Assembly (NCBI RefSeq): GCF_016808095.1
Contig: NC_068977.1
Coordinates: forward strand, 25,445,364 to 25,509,363
Direction of reading: 5' to 3'
From: Vigna angularis
Taxonomy: Eukaryota > Streptophyta > Magnoliopsida > Fabales > Fabaceae
Length of the DNA stretch: 64,000 nucleotides
Position numbers and translations under genes: made by a program. A model generated the notes under the pieces. The model saw only the letters and a list, made by a program, of their open reading frames with translations, did not search any database and was not told where the DNA came from. Shown here piece after piece: positions 10,998 to 20,834 of the stretch; position 1 is the stretch's first letter, and each line of letters opens with the position of its first letter.

Positions 10998-13568
10998 ATG
11001 CCACGCAGAACAAAATCTGAGAATTTATTGTTTGATTCTGAGATTGAAAGGACAGCCCGTAGAAATAATAGTAGGCATAGAAAAGAAAATAGAAAAAAAG
11101 AAGCTAGAGAATCAAGCTTATCCTCAAACGCTTGTTCTTCATCTGACAAAGAGGGTAAAAAGATGGAGGAAAACGGGGAAAATGAACAAAGAAGGCGTAC
11201 GTTGGAAGATTATGCTTCAGTGACGGTACCTACATCTTTCAACAGTATAGCCAAACCTGTGATAATTGCGGCTAACATGGAAATGAAGCCAGCATTGATA
11301 CATCTTGTTCAAAGTAATCAGTTTTCAGGATTGTCACACGAAAATCCCTACGATCATCTGGCAACTTTTAATGAATATTGCAACACTGTGAAAATGTTGA
11401 ATGTGTCAGAGGAGGCAATCAGACTTAGTCTTTTTCCATTTTCCTTGGTAGGCAATGCCAAGAAATGGTTGAATTCTTTTCCTGAGAGAAGTCTGATAGG
11501 TTGGGATGACGTTGTGTCAAAGTTTTTGCAGAAGTATTTCCCTCAATCAAAAATAAACAAAGGCAAGCAAGAGATATCCTCTTTCCAACAGGAACCTGAA
11601 GAAACTTTGAGTCAGACGTGGGATAGGTTTAAGGGATTGTTAAGAAAGACTCCCATACATGGATTTGATGTCCCCACTCAATTGAACCTGTTTTTAGGAG
11701 GTTTAAAATCTCACACAAAATTGATGCTAGATGCCTCAGCAGGAGGTAACATTAGGTGGAAGACACCTGATGAAGCTCATGAAATTATTGAAAATATGGC
11801 ATCAAGCGACAATGATGTTCAGGGTGAGAGAGGACAAAATCAAAAGAAGGGAATGTTTGAGTTGCAATCCCAAGATGCCTTATTAGCCCAAAATAAAATT
11901 ATGACTCAACAGCTTGAGTCTCTGATGAAAAAGGTATCACAATTACACATTCAAAATGTATCACAGGCACAACATACTGTGCAAGCGTTTGAACTGTGTG
12001 GTGGAGAGCACCAAAATGAACAGTGTGCTATTCTTACCAATGCTAAGGAAGAGGTCAATTACATGGGAAATCAAGGCCGTTCTGGTAATTATGGAAATTA
12101 TAATCAAGGATGGAGACCTCATCCTAGCATGGGTCAGGCTAGTTCTAGTAGACCACCACAACAACAGTTTCAACAACAACCTACTCTTTCTGATAGGACA
12201 TCCAAGCTTGAAGAAACTTTGCAACAATTTATTCAAGTATCCATCTCCAACCATAAAAGCACTGAAGCTTCTATTAGAAACTTGGAGACACAAGTGAGTC
12301 AACTTGCAAAGAAGCTGGATGAGACATCTGAAAAGAAATTTGTGGCTAAGAATGAAGTTCACTCCAGGGAGGAATGTAATGTCATAATAACCAGAAGTGG
12401 AAAAGAAGTGGGGTTTGATTCCAAGGAGAAGCAGAAAAATAAAGAGGTTGAAGCACACATAGAGGATGATCAAAAGGAGGTGATTGAAGAAGAAGAAAGT
12501 AGAAACAGGAATGAAGATGGAAGACAAAAAGAGAAAGAGTTGGTGGAACAACTTCCTTATCCTAAAAATACTTCACAGAAGGATAAGGAAAGACAAATGG
12601 ATCGGTTCAAGAAGATATTTAATCAACTTGAGATTACTTTACCCTTGACTGAAGCATTGCAACAAATTCCTGCTTATGCAAAATATGTGAAGAAATTCCT
12701 CAATAAAAAGAAGAAGTATTTAGATGAGGAAACAATAGAAGTGCAGGGAAATTGCAGTGCAATTATGCAGAAATCTCTACCTCCAAAAGTCAAAGATCCA
12801 GGGAGTTTCACTATCCCTTGCACCATTGGAAATCATGATATAGGGAAGGCTCTTGTTGATTTAGGCGCTAGCATTAATTTGATGCCCCTATCTATGCTCA
12901 AAAAGATTGGTGGCCTTGAAGTCAAGTCAACAAGAATGATCTTGCAAATGGCAGATAGGTCCATTAAGCATCCTTATGGTGTAGTGGAAGATGTGGTGAT
13001 TAAAGTTGATAAACTAAAATTCCCTGTTGATTTTGTAGTAATGGAAATGGAGGAAGGTGTAGATATGCCTCTCATTCTTGGTAGACCTTTCATGAAGACA
13101 GCTAAGGTTGTCATTCATGTTGATGATGGAACTATAAAATTAAAAGACCAAGATGAAGAGGTGATATTTAATGTCTTTGAAGAGGTAAAGCAAAATCAAG
13201 AGGAAAAGACTAGTTCCAAAGTAAAAGATGAAGTTTTAGCAATTACTAGTCTTCCAAGGCAAGTTGCCAAGTGGGCCAAGAATAATCTTAATTGTTTCAA
13301 TCCAAAAATGAAGGAAAGAGATGAAGATAAGGAGAAGCAAAGAGTTCACCAACAATTTGAAGTGAAAAGTGATGAACTCAAACCTGGAAAACCTGTGAAT
13401 CTTAAGAATAGGTTATGGGTCATCAAGGACATAAAGGCAAATGGAGTAATCGAAATTGAGGCTCCATATTCAAGAAGAATTAAGTTGGTGACAAGAAAGT
13501 TACTCAGAAAATGTTGGTGTCATGAGAGGAAGAAGCACACCAACATCAAGAATCCAACTGAAACATGA
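10998..13568 (+). CDS. gag: Athila-type Gag-protease polyprotein of element B
   Basis: An uninterrupted 856-codon frame from the ATG at 10998 (MPRRTKSENL). The Gag/retrotrans_gag part spans about residues 80-270, with LVQSNQFSGLSHENPYDHL, WLNSFPERS and FLQKYFP. A zinc-knuckle-like CGGEHQNEQC lies at residues 334-343, but the first Cys of the usual CX2CX4HX4C is missing. A Gln-rich and charged linker follows, then a retropepsin with ALVDLGASINLMP (catalytic Asp at residue 621) and LILGRPFM near residue 695. The last ~80 residues (KPGKPVNLKNRLWVIKDI) resemble the tail downstream of integrase, as if RT-RNase H-integrase had been deleted between protease and this tail. Gag packages RNA in cytoplasmic particles. 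Because the frame is open, this copy may still make protein. Confidence 0.9.
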   Translation: MPRRTKSENLLFDSEIERTARRNNSRHRKENRKKEARESSLSSNACSSSDKEGKKMEENGENEQRRRTLEDYASVTVPTSFNSIAKPVIIAANMEMKPALIHLVQSNQFSGLSHENPYDHLATFNEYCNTVKMLNVSEEAIRLSLFPFSLVGNAKKWLNSFPERSLIGWDDVVSKFLQKYFPQSKINKGKQEISSFQQEPEETLSQTWDRFKGLLRKTPIHGFDVPTQLNLFLGGLKSHTKLMLDASAGGNIRWKTPDEAHEIIENMASSDNDVQGERGQNQKKGMFELQSQDALLAQNKIMTQQLESLMKKVSQLHIQNVSQAQHTVQAFELCGGEHQNEQCAILTNAKEEVNYMGNQGRSGNYGNYNQGWRPHPSMGQASSSRPPQQQFQQQPTLSDRTSKLEETLQQFIQVSISNHKSTEASIRNLETQVSQLAKKLDETSEKKFVAKNEVHSREECNVIITRSGKEVGFDSKEKQKNKEVEAHIEDDQKEVIEEEESRNRNEDGRQKEKELVEQLPYPKNTSQKDKERQMDRFKKIFNQLEITLPLTEALQQIPAYAKYVKKFLNKKKKYLDEETIEVQGNCSAIMQKSLPPKVKDPGSFTIPCTIGNHDIGKALVDLGASINLMPLSMLKKIGGLEVKSTRMILQMADRSIKHPYGVVEDVVIKVDKLKFPVDFVVMEMEEGVDMPLILGRPFMKTAKVVIHVDDGTIKLKDQDEEVIFNVFEEVKQNQEEKTSSKVKDEVLAITSLPRQVAKWAKNNLNCFNPKMKERDEDKEKQRVHQQFEVKSDELKPGKPVNLKNRLWVIKDIKANGVIEIEAPYSRRIKLVTRKLLRKCWCHERKKHTNIKNPTET

Positions 13569-14808
13569 GATGCTGGGTCAAGCTAGTGACGTTAAAGAAG
13601 CGCTTGCTAGGAGGCACCCTAGCACATGTTTGTATATATGTGTGTTTGTTGATTGTGTTTCTGTAATGGTTAAGTTTGAGTGTGAAGAGGAAATGCAGAG
13701 ATGCTTGATGAATGAGTTCTGACGCTCTATTCGCATAGCGCACACTTTACGCTATACTAATTAAAGTTGGGGGTGAGCTCTGTCAAAATTCGCACAGCGA
13801 AATTTTGCGCAGAGCCAATTAAATGAGAGTGGTTTTAGTGTTTTAATTCGCATAGCGCATAGCTGAAATGCGCTCTGCGAATTTTATGTAAAAAAAAAAA
13901 ATAATTAAAAATCAGTCGCACAGCGCACAGCTGAGGTGCGCTCTGCGACTGAACAACAAAATTCAAAAAAATAATAAAATAATCAAAGGTGCAGAAAACG
14001 AGAGAAATTTGCACAGCGCACAGTTGTGGTGCGCTATGCGAATTGACTCGTTCAGTTAATTTTTTTTAAAAAACCTACTTCTTCTCCATTTCATTTTACC
14101 ACTCTTCATTTTACCCCAGCCACCAGTCTCTTCCATTTTCGCACAGCGAACGTATCCTTCCTCTCTGCAAAATTTCTCCGCTTTATCTCCATTGCCACCA
14201 TTTCACTTTCTGCCTTGCTTCAAGTGCATCTTCACTCTCTGATCCTGTTCATTAATCTTGGTCACTCTCCACAGGTTTCATTTTCTACTCTCCATTTGCT
14301 TCTCTGTTTTTAATGTTTATAGGAGTATAATAGGAGTTTTGGTCTGATTGGAGTGTTCTCTTGAACCACTGTGTGCTTATACACTTTCACGTACCATCTG
14401 TTTATACATATCCATGACTGTCATTTGATCTCTGATGGATGTCCTCTGCACTGTCTCTCGCTAAGCGACACCATCGCATAGCTAATGAGAGGTCTGGTTT
14501 TCTGAACATGAACTTCGCCTGGCGAGAAAGTTGCAAAGCGAATTATAGGATTAAATTCTGATACGAAATTCGCACAGCGACCCCGGTTGCATAGCGAATT
14601 GTTCCTGAGCGAAGACACCTATTTTGCTTTTTTTTCGCATAGCGACACATTCGCATAGCGAATTAGTCTTGACAGCAGACACCGAAAGTGCAAATTCGCA
14701 TAGCGCACGCTAGCGCATAGCGAATTCATTCTACAACTGTGTTTTGAGTTATTCACTTACTCTGACCCATTTTCCACAATTGTTTGCACTGTGCATTAAT
14801 TCTTGCAG
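13569..14808 (+). other. Element B spacer with dispersed CGCA(C/T)AGCG motifs
   Basis: Non-coding stretch between gag-protease and the second ORF. It contains more than a dozen copies of an AATTCGCACAGCG-like word, often as facing pairs forming imperfect hairpins (for example 13849-13885, 13915-13950, 14009-14042, 14690-14723). A splice-acceptor-like ttcttgcag ends at 14808, directly before the ATG of the next ORF, suggesting subgenomic or spliced expression. Confidence 0.7.
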
Positions 14809-16158
14809 ATGGCACCTCCCAAAAGCACACAAGAAAAGAAGAGGAAGACTACTCGAGGGTCTTCTTCTAGATCCCAACCTTCAGAAACCCAAGAGGAGAA
14901 CCTTGTCCTGAACTATGATCAGGACCGATTTATTTCAGAGGCACATTCTGATAGGTTTCATCAGGTCATCATGAGCAGGGCTTTATTACCTGAGAGGAGG
15001 GTTGAATTGAAACCTGGAGAGTATGACCATATCCAGGAAGAATTGGAGAAGAGAAGATGGAATTTTGTTTTAGCCAGCCTTCCAGATGAGATTGATGAAG
15101 TCTTGGTTAAAGAATTTTATGCAAATGCTTGGGAACCTGGCCACTCTCAGCCTCACTCTAGAGTTTCAAAAGTGAGAGGCAAGCTAGTACGCTATGATCG
15201 CAGATCATTGAACAGGATTCTGAATACACTGATGTTTCAGCCGTGCCCTCTAGGTGCTTTTATGTCTAGCTATCCTGATCATGACCTTATTGCCTCCACT
15301 TTATGCCTTCCCGGATATGGCTATCAGCTTGGCACTAGTGGGACACCAGTGAGAATATTAAGGAAACATTTGAATTCACTGGCCACTATCTGGAGTCTCT
15401 TCACATTCACCAACATTTGTCCCAATTCTCATACTTCCGACATCAATATGGAAAGGTCTTATATGGTATATGGAATTATGACAGGGATTGACATGGATGT
15501 GGGAGCTTATATCTCTTAGGAAATGGCACTGATTGCTGATAATGATACCTGTAAGCTTGGATTTCCTGCCTTGGTGACAGCATTGTGCAAGGCCAGTGGA
15601 GTCCCTGGAGTTTCTGATATCACTTTGAAACTTCAACCCCCTCTCAATAAGAAATTCTTTGATAGGAATTGCAGCAACAGGGAAGAGTTCTCTGCTATGA
15701 ATGCTCCTCCTCCAGTCCCTCCTCCACGTCGGAATGTCAGAGCGGCTAGACCACCTGTAGCGCCATCTGTTCCTTCACCTGATATTTTCACTCGCTACAT
15801 GCAGCAGAGTCTGGCTAGACAGGACGACATCCACGATTGGTGCACTACTATGCGGCAGGGTCAGGTGTCCTTACAGGAGAGCATGTATCATTTGTCATTG
15901 GGCATCCCTGATTTTCCTCCAGATTCACTGATGACTGGAGACCAGTTTGCAGCGCAGATTCCATGGCCTGAGGGCAGGCCAGAGTCTAGGTGGGGGAGTG
16001 CCTTTCCAGGAGCACCTGAGCCAGAGTTAGATGAGCAGGAGGACATGATGGCAGGTGATGGTGATGAGGAGGAAGAGGAGCCAGATCCCAGATGGGTACA
16101 ACAAAGTTATCATTCGCAGGAGAGCCAGTGGAGATCCAGGCCAGATGTGTCTTTGTAG
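14809..16158 (+). pseudogene. Putative plant transposon protein ORF of element B (one internal stop)
   Basis: Starts at ATG 14809 right after an AG acceptor-like site and runs to the stop at 16156-16158. The frame is continuous except for one TAG at 15517-15519 (GAYIS, stop, EMALIADND). The N-terminal part is basic and Ser-rich. The middle (RRWNFVLASLPDEIDEVLVKEFYANAW, then VSKVRGKLVRYD) fits the putative plant transposon protein domain (Transposase_32 family) found in the env-like position of Athila elements. The C-terminal part is Pro-rich, then very acidic (DGDEEEEEPDP). Biochemical role is unknown in the family. The single stop could be a disabling mutation or a readthrough site; I favour mutation. 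Confidence 0.8.
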
Positions 16159-17256
16159 AGTGCTGATGGACCGCTGTTATTGATGTGTTATTTATGTTTT
16201 TGTTATGTTGTTTTTAGATGTTTCAGTTTAGATGTTATTGTGGAAATCAGTTTATTTGTGATGTTGGTTGTGGTTGTAAAAACTTTGAGGTTTTGATTTA
16301 ATGACTATGCATTGTCTGATTAAGTTATGTGATTCCTGATGATGATGACATGTATGTTTGTGGTTACTGTGCTTCAAAATTTTTATCTGTGTGTATGAAT
16401 ATGACCAGATTTGTGAGTGTTGAGCGCATATACTGATTGAGAGATATTGAATTGTCTGGATATGGACTTGGATTTTGCATGAGTATGATTCTATGTACAC
16501 ACACCTTTTGGTTAAGGATGAAAAAGGCCCTGTTTGTATTGATTATATAGCTACTTGGCCAGATAGCCAACCTTTAGACACTGTGATACATTTGTGAACC
16601 CTTTTGAGCCTTGAAAATTTTTTTCCTTCCACCTTGAGCTTATTAGATGATATCGTACCTTACACCTTAGAAGAGAACATGTATTATGTTTTAAAAGAGG
16701 TTAAGGTTGAATTCAAGTTTGGGGGAAAGAGAAAAAAATATATGAAAAAAAAATGGAAGAAGCTCAAAATGAAAGAAAAGGTTGAGCTGTGAAAGAAAAT
16801 GGTATGTGATAAATGATATATTTTGGGATTTGAGTACTGTATTGGGAATTGAAGTTGTTCTCTTCTTAATAGGTGTCTTTGAATCCAAGAAAAACCATGA
16901 TTTTTTTTCTAGCCAAGCCAAATCTTAACCTGAAAAGACCTTTTGACTTAACCAATAGTGTGTGAAGTGTGTGAATCAAATGAAATGCAAAAGCTGATGA
17001 AGTTCTAGGACAATTCTGCTGTGAGGACAAACACTGTGAGTGGTGAGAATGATAAATGCTGATCTAGTTTACATATTCTATACACAGGTGAATTTTTGAG
17101 TATTGTACTGTGCCATACCTGTTTGAATCTTTAGGAATGCATGTGATTTGTCTGATGTGTAAAGTCATTCTATCAAAATGTCACAGGTGTGTTATGTGTT
17201 GTTCATATGTTTCTGTTATTTCCTGAGGGCATGAAATAGTTCAAGTTTGGGGGAGT
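16159..17256 (+). other. 3' untranslated region and polypurine tract of element B
   Basis: No credible gene. It ends with caagtttgggggagt (about 17242-17256), the polypurine tract next to the TGATAAG start of the 3' LTR. A second caagtttgggggaaag copy is seen at about 16713-16728, as is common in long Athila 3' regions. Confidence 0.75.
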
Positions 17257-18438
17257 TGATAAGTGTGAAAAACAGATGTTTTGACACTTATAAAGGATCT
17301 CAATTTTGTAATTATTCATGTTATTACTCAGTGAAAAGTCGTAATAGGAAGTAGATTGTGTTGTAAAATATTGTTCAGGAAAAATTGTACAAAAGTGAAT
17401 TTGTCAGCCAATTCTCGCATAGCAGGAGCAAAATTCGTAGAGCCAGGAGAATACATTCGCACAGCGCACCACCATTGGTTCGCTGAGCGAATCATGCCAG
17501 TTTGGAGATTTCAAGTCTTGAATTCGCACAGCGCACCAGAGGCTGTGCGCTTAGCGAGTTGGTGCAGTTGATTGCTGAATTAATTTTAATTCGCACAGCG
17601 AATCTGCTTCTGTGCGCTGAGCGAATGGAGCAGTTTTATGAGAAATAAACTGTCTCTTAAAAGACGTGCTTTGGAGGATAGAGGGAAGTAGACTGAGACG
17701 GGGAGAAGGAATAAGAGTTGGAGAACTGCTCTGGATACCAGGAGGAGACCTCTCTGAAGACATCAAGACTGCACATCATGCAAGGAATTGCAGAAATGAG
17801 TATGTTTGTGATGTCTAGGATAGGCTAAACTTTTATTCGTTGGAATTGAATGTAATGGCTGACATTTGATGTAATCTTTCCTGTTCAATATAAATTGTGT
17901 TCGTATGCTTTTCTTGTTTACTTTTTATTTTATTTTACGGAAGTAAAATAAACTTGTTTTTATATTTAAATTGTACTGGGAAGTAAATTTGAGTATTAAC
18001 GCAAGAAAAGCAACCAGAAGGAAAGATGCTAGGAATAGTTTCAATTCTCCTGGTCATCAATAACATCGTTCTTAATGCAAAGCTTATGTTTAATTACTTA
18101 AGGAATTAATAATGGAACATAAGTCTTTAGAACTTGTTTTAAGGAATTAAACCAAGATACTGTGATGTTGATGTTTGAACGCAAGTTATATTGCTCAGAA
18201 TAGTTACTGTAATGTGGTCATGAAGTCAATTCCAATGAAGCTTTCTTTAAATTTCAATTTCAATTTTAAATTGTCATCTAGTTTGAGACTATTAATTCAC
18301 TTATATTTTGTTGTTCAAATTGATTTTGATAAATAAATTTTAATTGAATAACGTAACACAAATTCCCTGAAGAGAACGATACTTTACTTATCACTGTATT
18401 ACTTGTAACGATTTGGTATACTTGCCAAAAAGTTATCA
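17257..18438 (+). repeat. 3' LTR of element B (1182 bp)
   Basis: About 99% identical by eye to 9636-10817. Differences include g/a at the equivalent of 9764, c/t in cgcagagcc, and t/c in gtttatg. It is followed by the gtcaa duplication and the resumed LTR of element C. Confidence 0.95.
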
Positions 18439-18443
18439 GTCAA

Positions 18444-18543
18444 CAACCCATTGGAGTGGATCGCATTCTCGGGGAGGATTGAAGATCAAAAGAGAACAGA
18501 GCAAAGAAGGACGACCGACCCTCGGACCAATTCAACTGAAACA
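18444..18543 (+). repeat. 5' LTR of element C, right piece
   Basis: Continues the split LTR: caacccattggagtggatcg aligns with caactcattggagtgaatcg near 20735 of the 3' LTR. It ends TTCAACTGAAACA. Confidence 0.9.
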
Positions 18544-18565
18544 TTTTGGCGCTCACCGTGGGGCC
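18544..18565 (+). other. Primer-binding-like site of element C
   Basis: ttttggcgctcaccgtgggg immediately follows the LTR end. It resembles the TTTTGGCGCCCACCGTGGGG leader seen in many Tat elements, with one base changed. Confidence 0.6.
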
Positions 18566-18716
18566 GAGCGGCATCCCCATGAAGCCACGAAGAACCAGTT
18601 GCGCGCTCGGTCTCAACATCGCTACTTCAGATCAACACCAGGTTTTGCAACAAGATTAAAAACTTCCGTAATAATTCCTAAAGGCATGTCTTTTGTTTTG
18701 AGAACTTTCAGGAACG

Positions 18717-19370
18717 TTCAGCCCTACATCCAACATCCAACTTTGACAGGTTCTAGTTTTCATTATAATTTCCAAATTATAATATATTTGTTTAACTCAT
18801 ATTTTTATGAGTAAAAATATTATGCACAGATGGTTCAGAGCTGCGTTCAACCTTGTCAGGTTCTAACCACTATTAATTTTAAATTATAAAATTATTAAAT
18901 ATTATGCACAGGATGATTGAGAGATGTGTTCAACCTTGTCAGGTTCTAACCACTCTTAATTTTAAATTATAAAAATTATAAAATATTATGCATAGGATGG
19001 TTCAGAGCTGCGTTCAACCTTGTCTAATTTTAAATTATAAAATATTATACACAGATGGTTTAAAGTTACGTTCAACTTGTCAGATTTTACCAACTCTTAA
19101 TTTTAAATTATAACATATTATGCAGAGGATGGTTCAAAGCTTCGTTCAACCTTTTCAAGTTCTAACAACTCTTAATTTAAATTATAAAATATTATGCACA
19201 TGATGGTTCAGAACTACGTTCAACCTTTTTAGGTTCTACCGACTCTTAATTTTAAATTATAAAATATTATGCACAGGATGGTTCAGAGCTGTATTCAACC
19301 TTGTCAGGTTCTAATGACTCTTAATTTTAAATTATAAAATATTATGTGCAGGAAAGTTTAGACCTCAACT
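18717..19370. repeat. AT-rich tandem repeat field of element C (about 74-84 bp units)
   Basis: The unit combines gcacaggatggttcagagct, gcgttcaaccttgtcaggtt and an AT part (cttaattttaaattataaaa). Anchors of gttcaacc fall near 18845, 18928, 19012, 19070, 19144, 19218 and 19293, so spacing is 83, 84, 58, 74, 74, 75. The units are diverged and one is shortened. Confidence 0.85.
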
Positions 19371-19379
19371 TGGTTAGGT

Positions 19380-20095
19380 TATAATGGCTGCTTGGGGAAA
19401 GTGAGAAAAATGACTTTAGAAATCACCGCTCAACACAGGAAGTCAGAAAAATGACTCTTGTCTCAAGATCGCTCAAGGAGAAGTCAGAAAAATGACTTCA
19501 GAAATCCCCATTCAACGTAGGAAGTCAGAAAAATAAGACATGCCTCAGGACCGCTCGAGGGAAATTCAGAAAAATGGCTTCAGAAATCCCTGCTCAACGC
19601 AGGAAGTCAGAAAAATGAGTCCTGCCGCAAGCCACTCGGGGGGAAGTCAGAAAAATGGCTTCAAAAATCTCCGCTCAACGCAGTAAGTCAGAAAAATGAC
19701 TCATGCTTCAAGATCGCTCGGGGAGAAGTCAGAAAAATGGCTTCAAAAATCCCCGCTCAACGTAGGCAGTCAGAAAAATGACTCATGCCTCAAGCCGCTC
19801 GGGTGGAAGTTAGAAAAATGGCTTCAGAAATCCCCGCTCAACGCAGGAAGTCAGAAAAATGACTCCTGCCTCAAGCCGCTTGGGGGAAGTCAAAAAAATG
19901 GCTTCAGAAATCCCCGCTCAACGCAGGAAGTCAGAAAAATGACTCTTGCCTCAAGCCGCTTGGAACGAAGTCAAAAAAATGGCATCAGAAATCCCCGCTC
20001 AACGCGGGAAGTTAGAAAAATGACTCCTGCCTCAAGCCGCTCGGGGGAGTCAGAAAAATGGCTTCAGAAATCTCCGCTGAACGTAGGAAGTTCAA
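19380..20095. repeat. 81-bp tandem array of element C
   Basis: Nine units with the anchor gctcaacgcaggaagtcaga at about 19429, 19510, 19592, 19673, 19755, 19836, 19916, 19997 and 20076 (spacing 79-82). Each unit contains two near copies of aagtcagaaaaatg(a/g)ct, so there is a half-unit periodicity. The long frame across this region is a by-product of the repeat. Confidence 0.92.
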
Positions 20096-20437
20096 AACAG
20101 AACTCTTATCAGTCAACTACTCAACAGGTTCAGTTGTGTCAGGTTCCAATGTCTTTTCATTATAAAAATAAATATTGATGTGTTTACTTTATTTAAAAGC
20201 ATATTTTTTAGGGTGAAAATCTCGTGTGCAGAGGAAAAAGTTTCAAAAAGAACTCTTAGCATTTTCTGTTCAGTCTAAGGAACAAATCCAAAGAGAACTT
20301 CTAGAGTTCGCTGCTCGGTACATAAAGCAATGAAGACTTAAAGCATCGAAGGTAGACTCCCTAAATACAACGTGAGCGACATCTTTTAAAGCTCATAATA
20401 ATCCCTACACACATCTTTTAATAAAGAGCTTGCTCGG

Positions 20438-20451
20438 ACTTGGGGGGCTCA
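20438..20451 (+). other. Polypurine tract of element C
   Basis: acttggggggctca stands directly before the TGTACTATATG start of the 3' LTR. Confidence 0.65.
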
Positions 20452-20834
20452 TGTACTATATGAAGTATACTGATCGAGATTGATTGTCATTAAGTAGGTA
20501 CTAATAGGTCAGATTGTCTTACGCTATACAAATATACGACATTAATGATTAATTATTGTGTTTGATTACCTAAAATATATAGCACTAATGGTTAATCAAT
20601 GGATGTGACTGTCACAACCCTTATAAGTAGACAAATGATGTCCAGGTACAATCATCCTTTTCTATCTTAATAAAATATAGACCTTTTTATGAAACATATC
20701 TGACTTGAGCGTCGGAGTGGCTTTTGAAGATCAACAACTCATTGGAGTGAATCGCGTTTTCGAAGAGGATTGAAGATCAAAAGAGAGGAGAGCAAAGAAG
20801 GGCGACCGATCCTCGGACCAATTCAATTGAAACA
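20452..20834 (+). repeat. 3' LTR of element C (383 bp)
   Basis: Begins TGTACTATATGAAG and ends TTCAATTGAAACA. It differs from the reassembled 5' LTR at roughly one base in ten, plus a 12-base length difference, so element C is much older than B. Confidence 0.9.

Larger units (their letters stand above)
9636..18438 (+). mobile_element. Athila-type LTR retrotransposon B, non-autonomous
   Basis: Starts TGATAAGTGTG and ends AAAGTTATCA (TGATAA/TTATCA). It is flanked by a perfect 5-bp duplication, gtcaa at 9631-9635 and 18439-18443. LTRs are 1182 bp each and I count about 12 differences, about 1%, so it is young. Inside are a tRNA-Asp type primer-binding site, one long gag-protease ORF, a second ORF of the plant transposon-protein type and a polypurine run before the 3' LTR. 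RT, RNase H and integrase are absent. Its insertion splits the 5' LTR of element C. Confidence 0.95.
9365..20834 (+). mobile_element. Gene-less Tat-like LTR element C, split by element B
   Basis: The two LTRs begin TGTACTATATGAAG and end TTGAAACA. The 5' LTR is 9365-9635 continued at 18444-18543, and the 3' LTR is 20452-20834. Internal sequence 18544-20451 has a primer-binding-like start, two tandem-repeat fields and a polypurine tract but no gag or pol. LTR content and polypurine tract resemble element A, so I class it as a non-autonomous Tat derivative. The bases flanking the two ends (gttta and ttttg) do not form a clear 5-bp duplication. Confidence 0.85.

Noticed and set aside
11961..12551. 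Minus-strand frame of about 196 codons opposite gag
   Set aside because: Shadow of the Gag-protease ORF; Leu/Ile/Phe-rich with no domain.
19696..20178. Plus-strand repetitive frame of about 160 codons
   Set aside because: It arises from the 79-82 bp array in element C; the reading frame changes along it as unit lengths vary.
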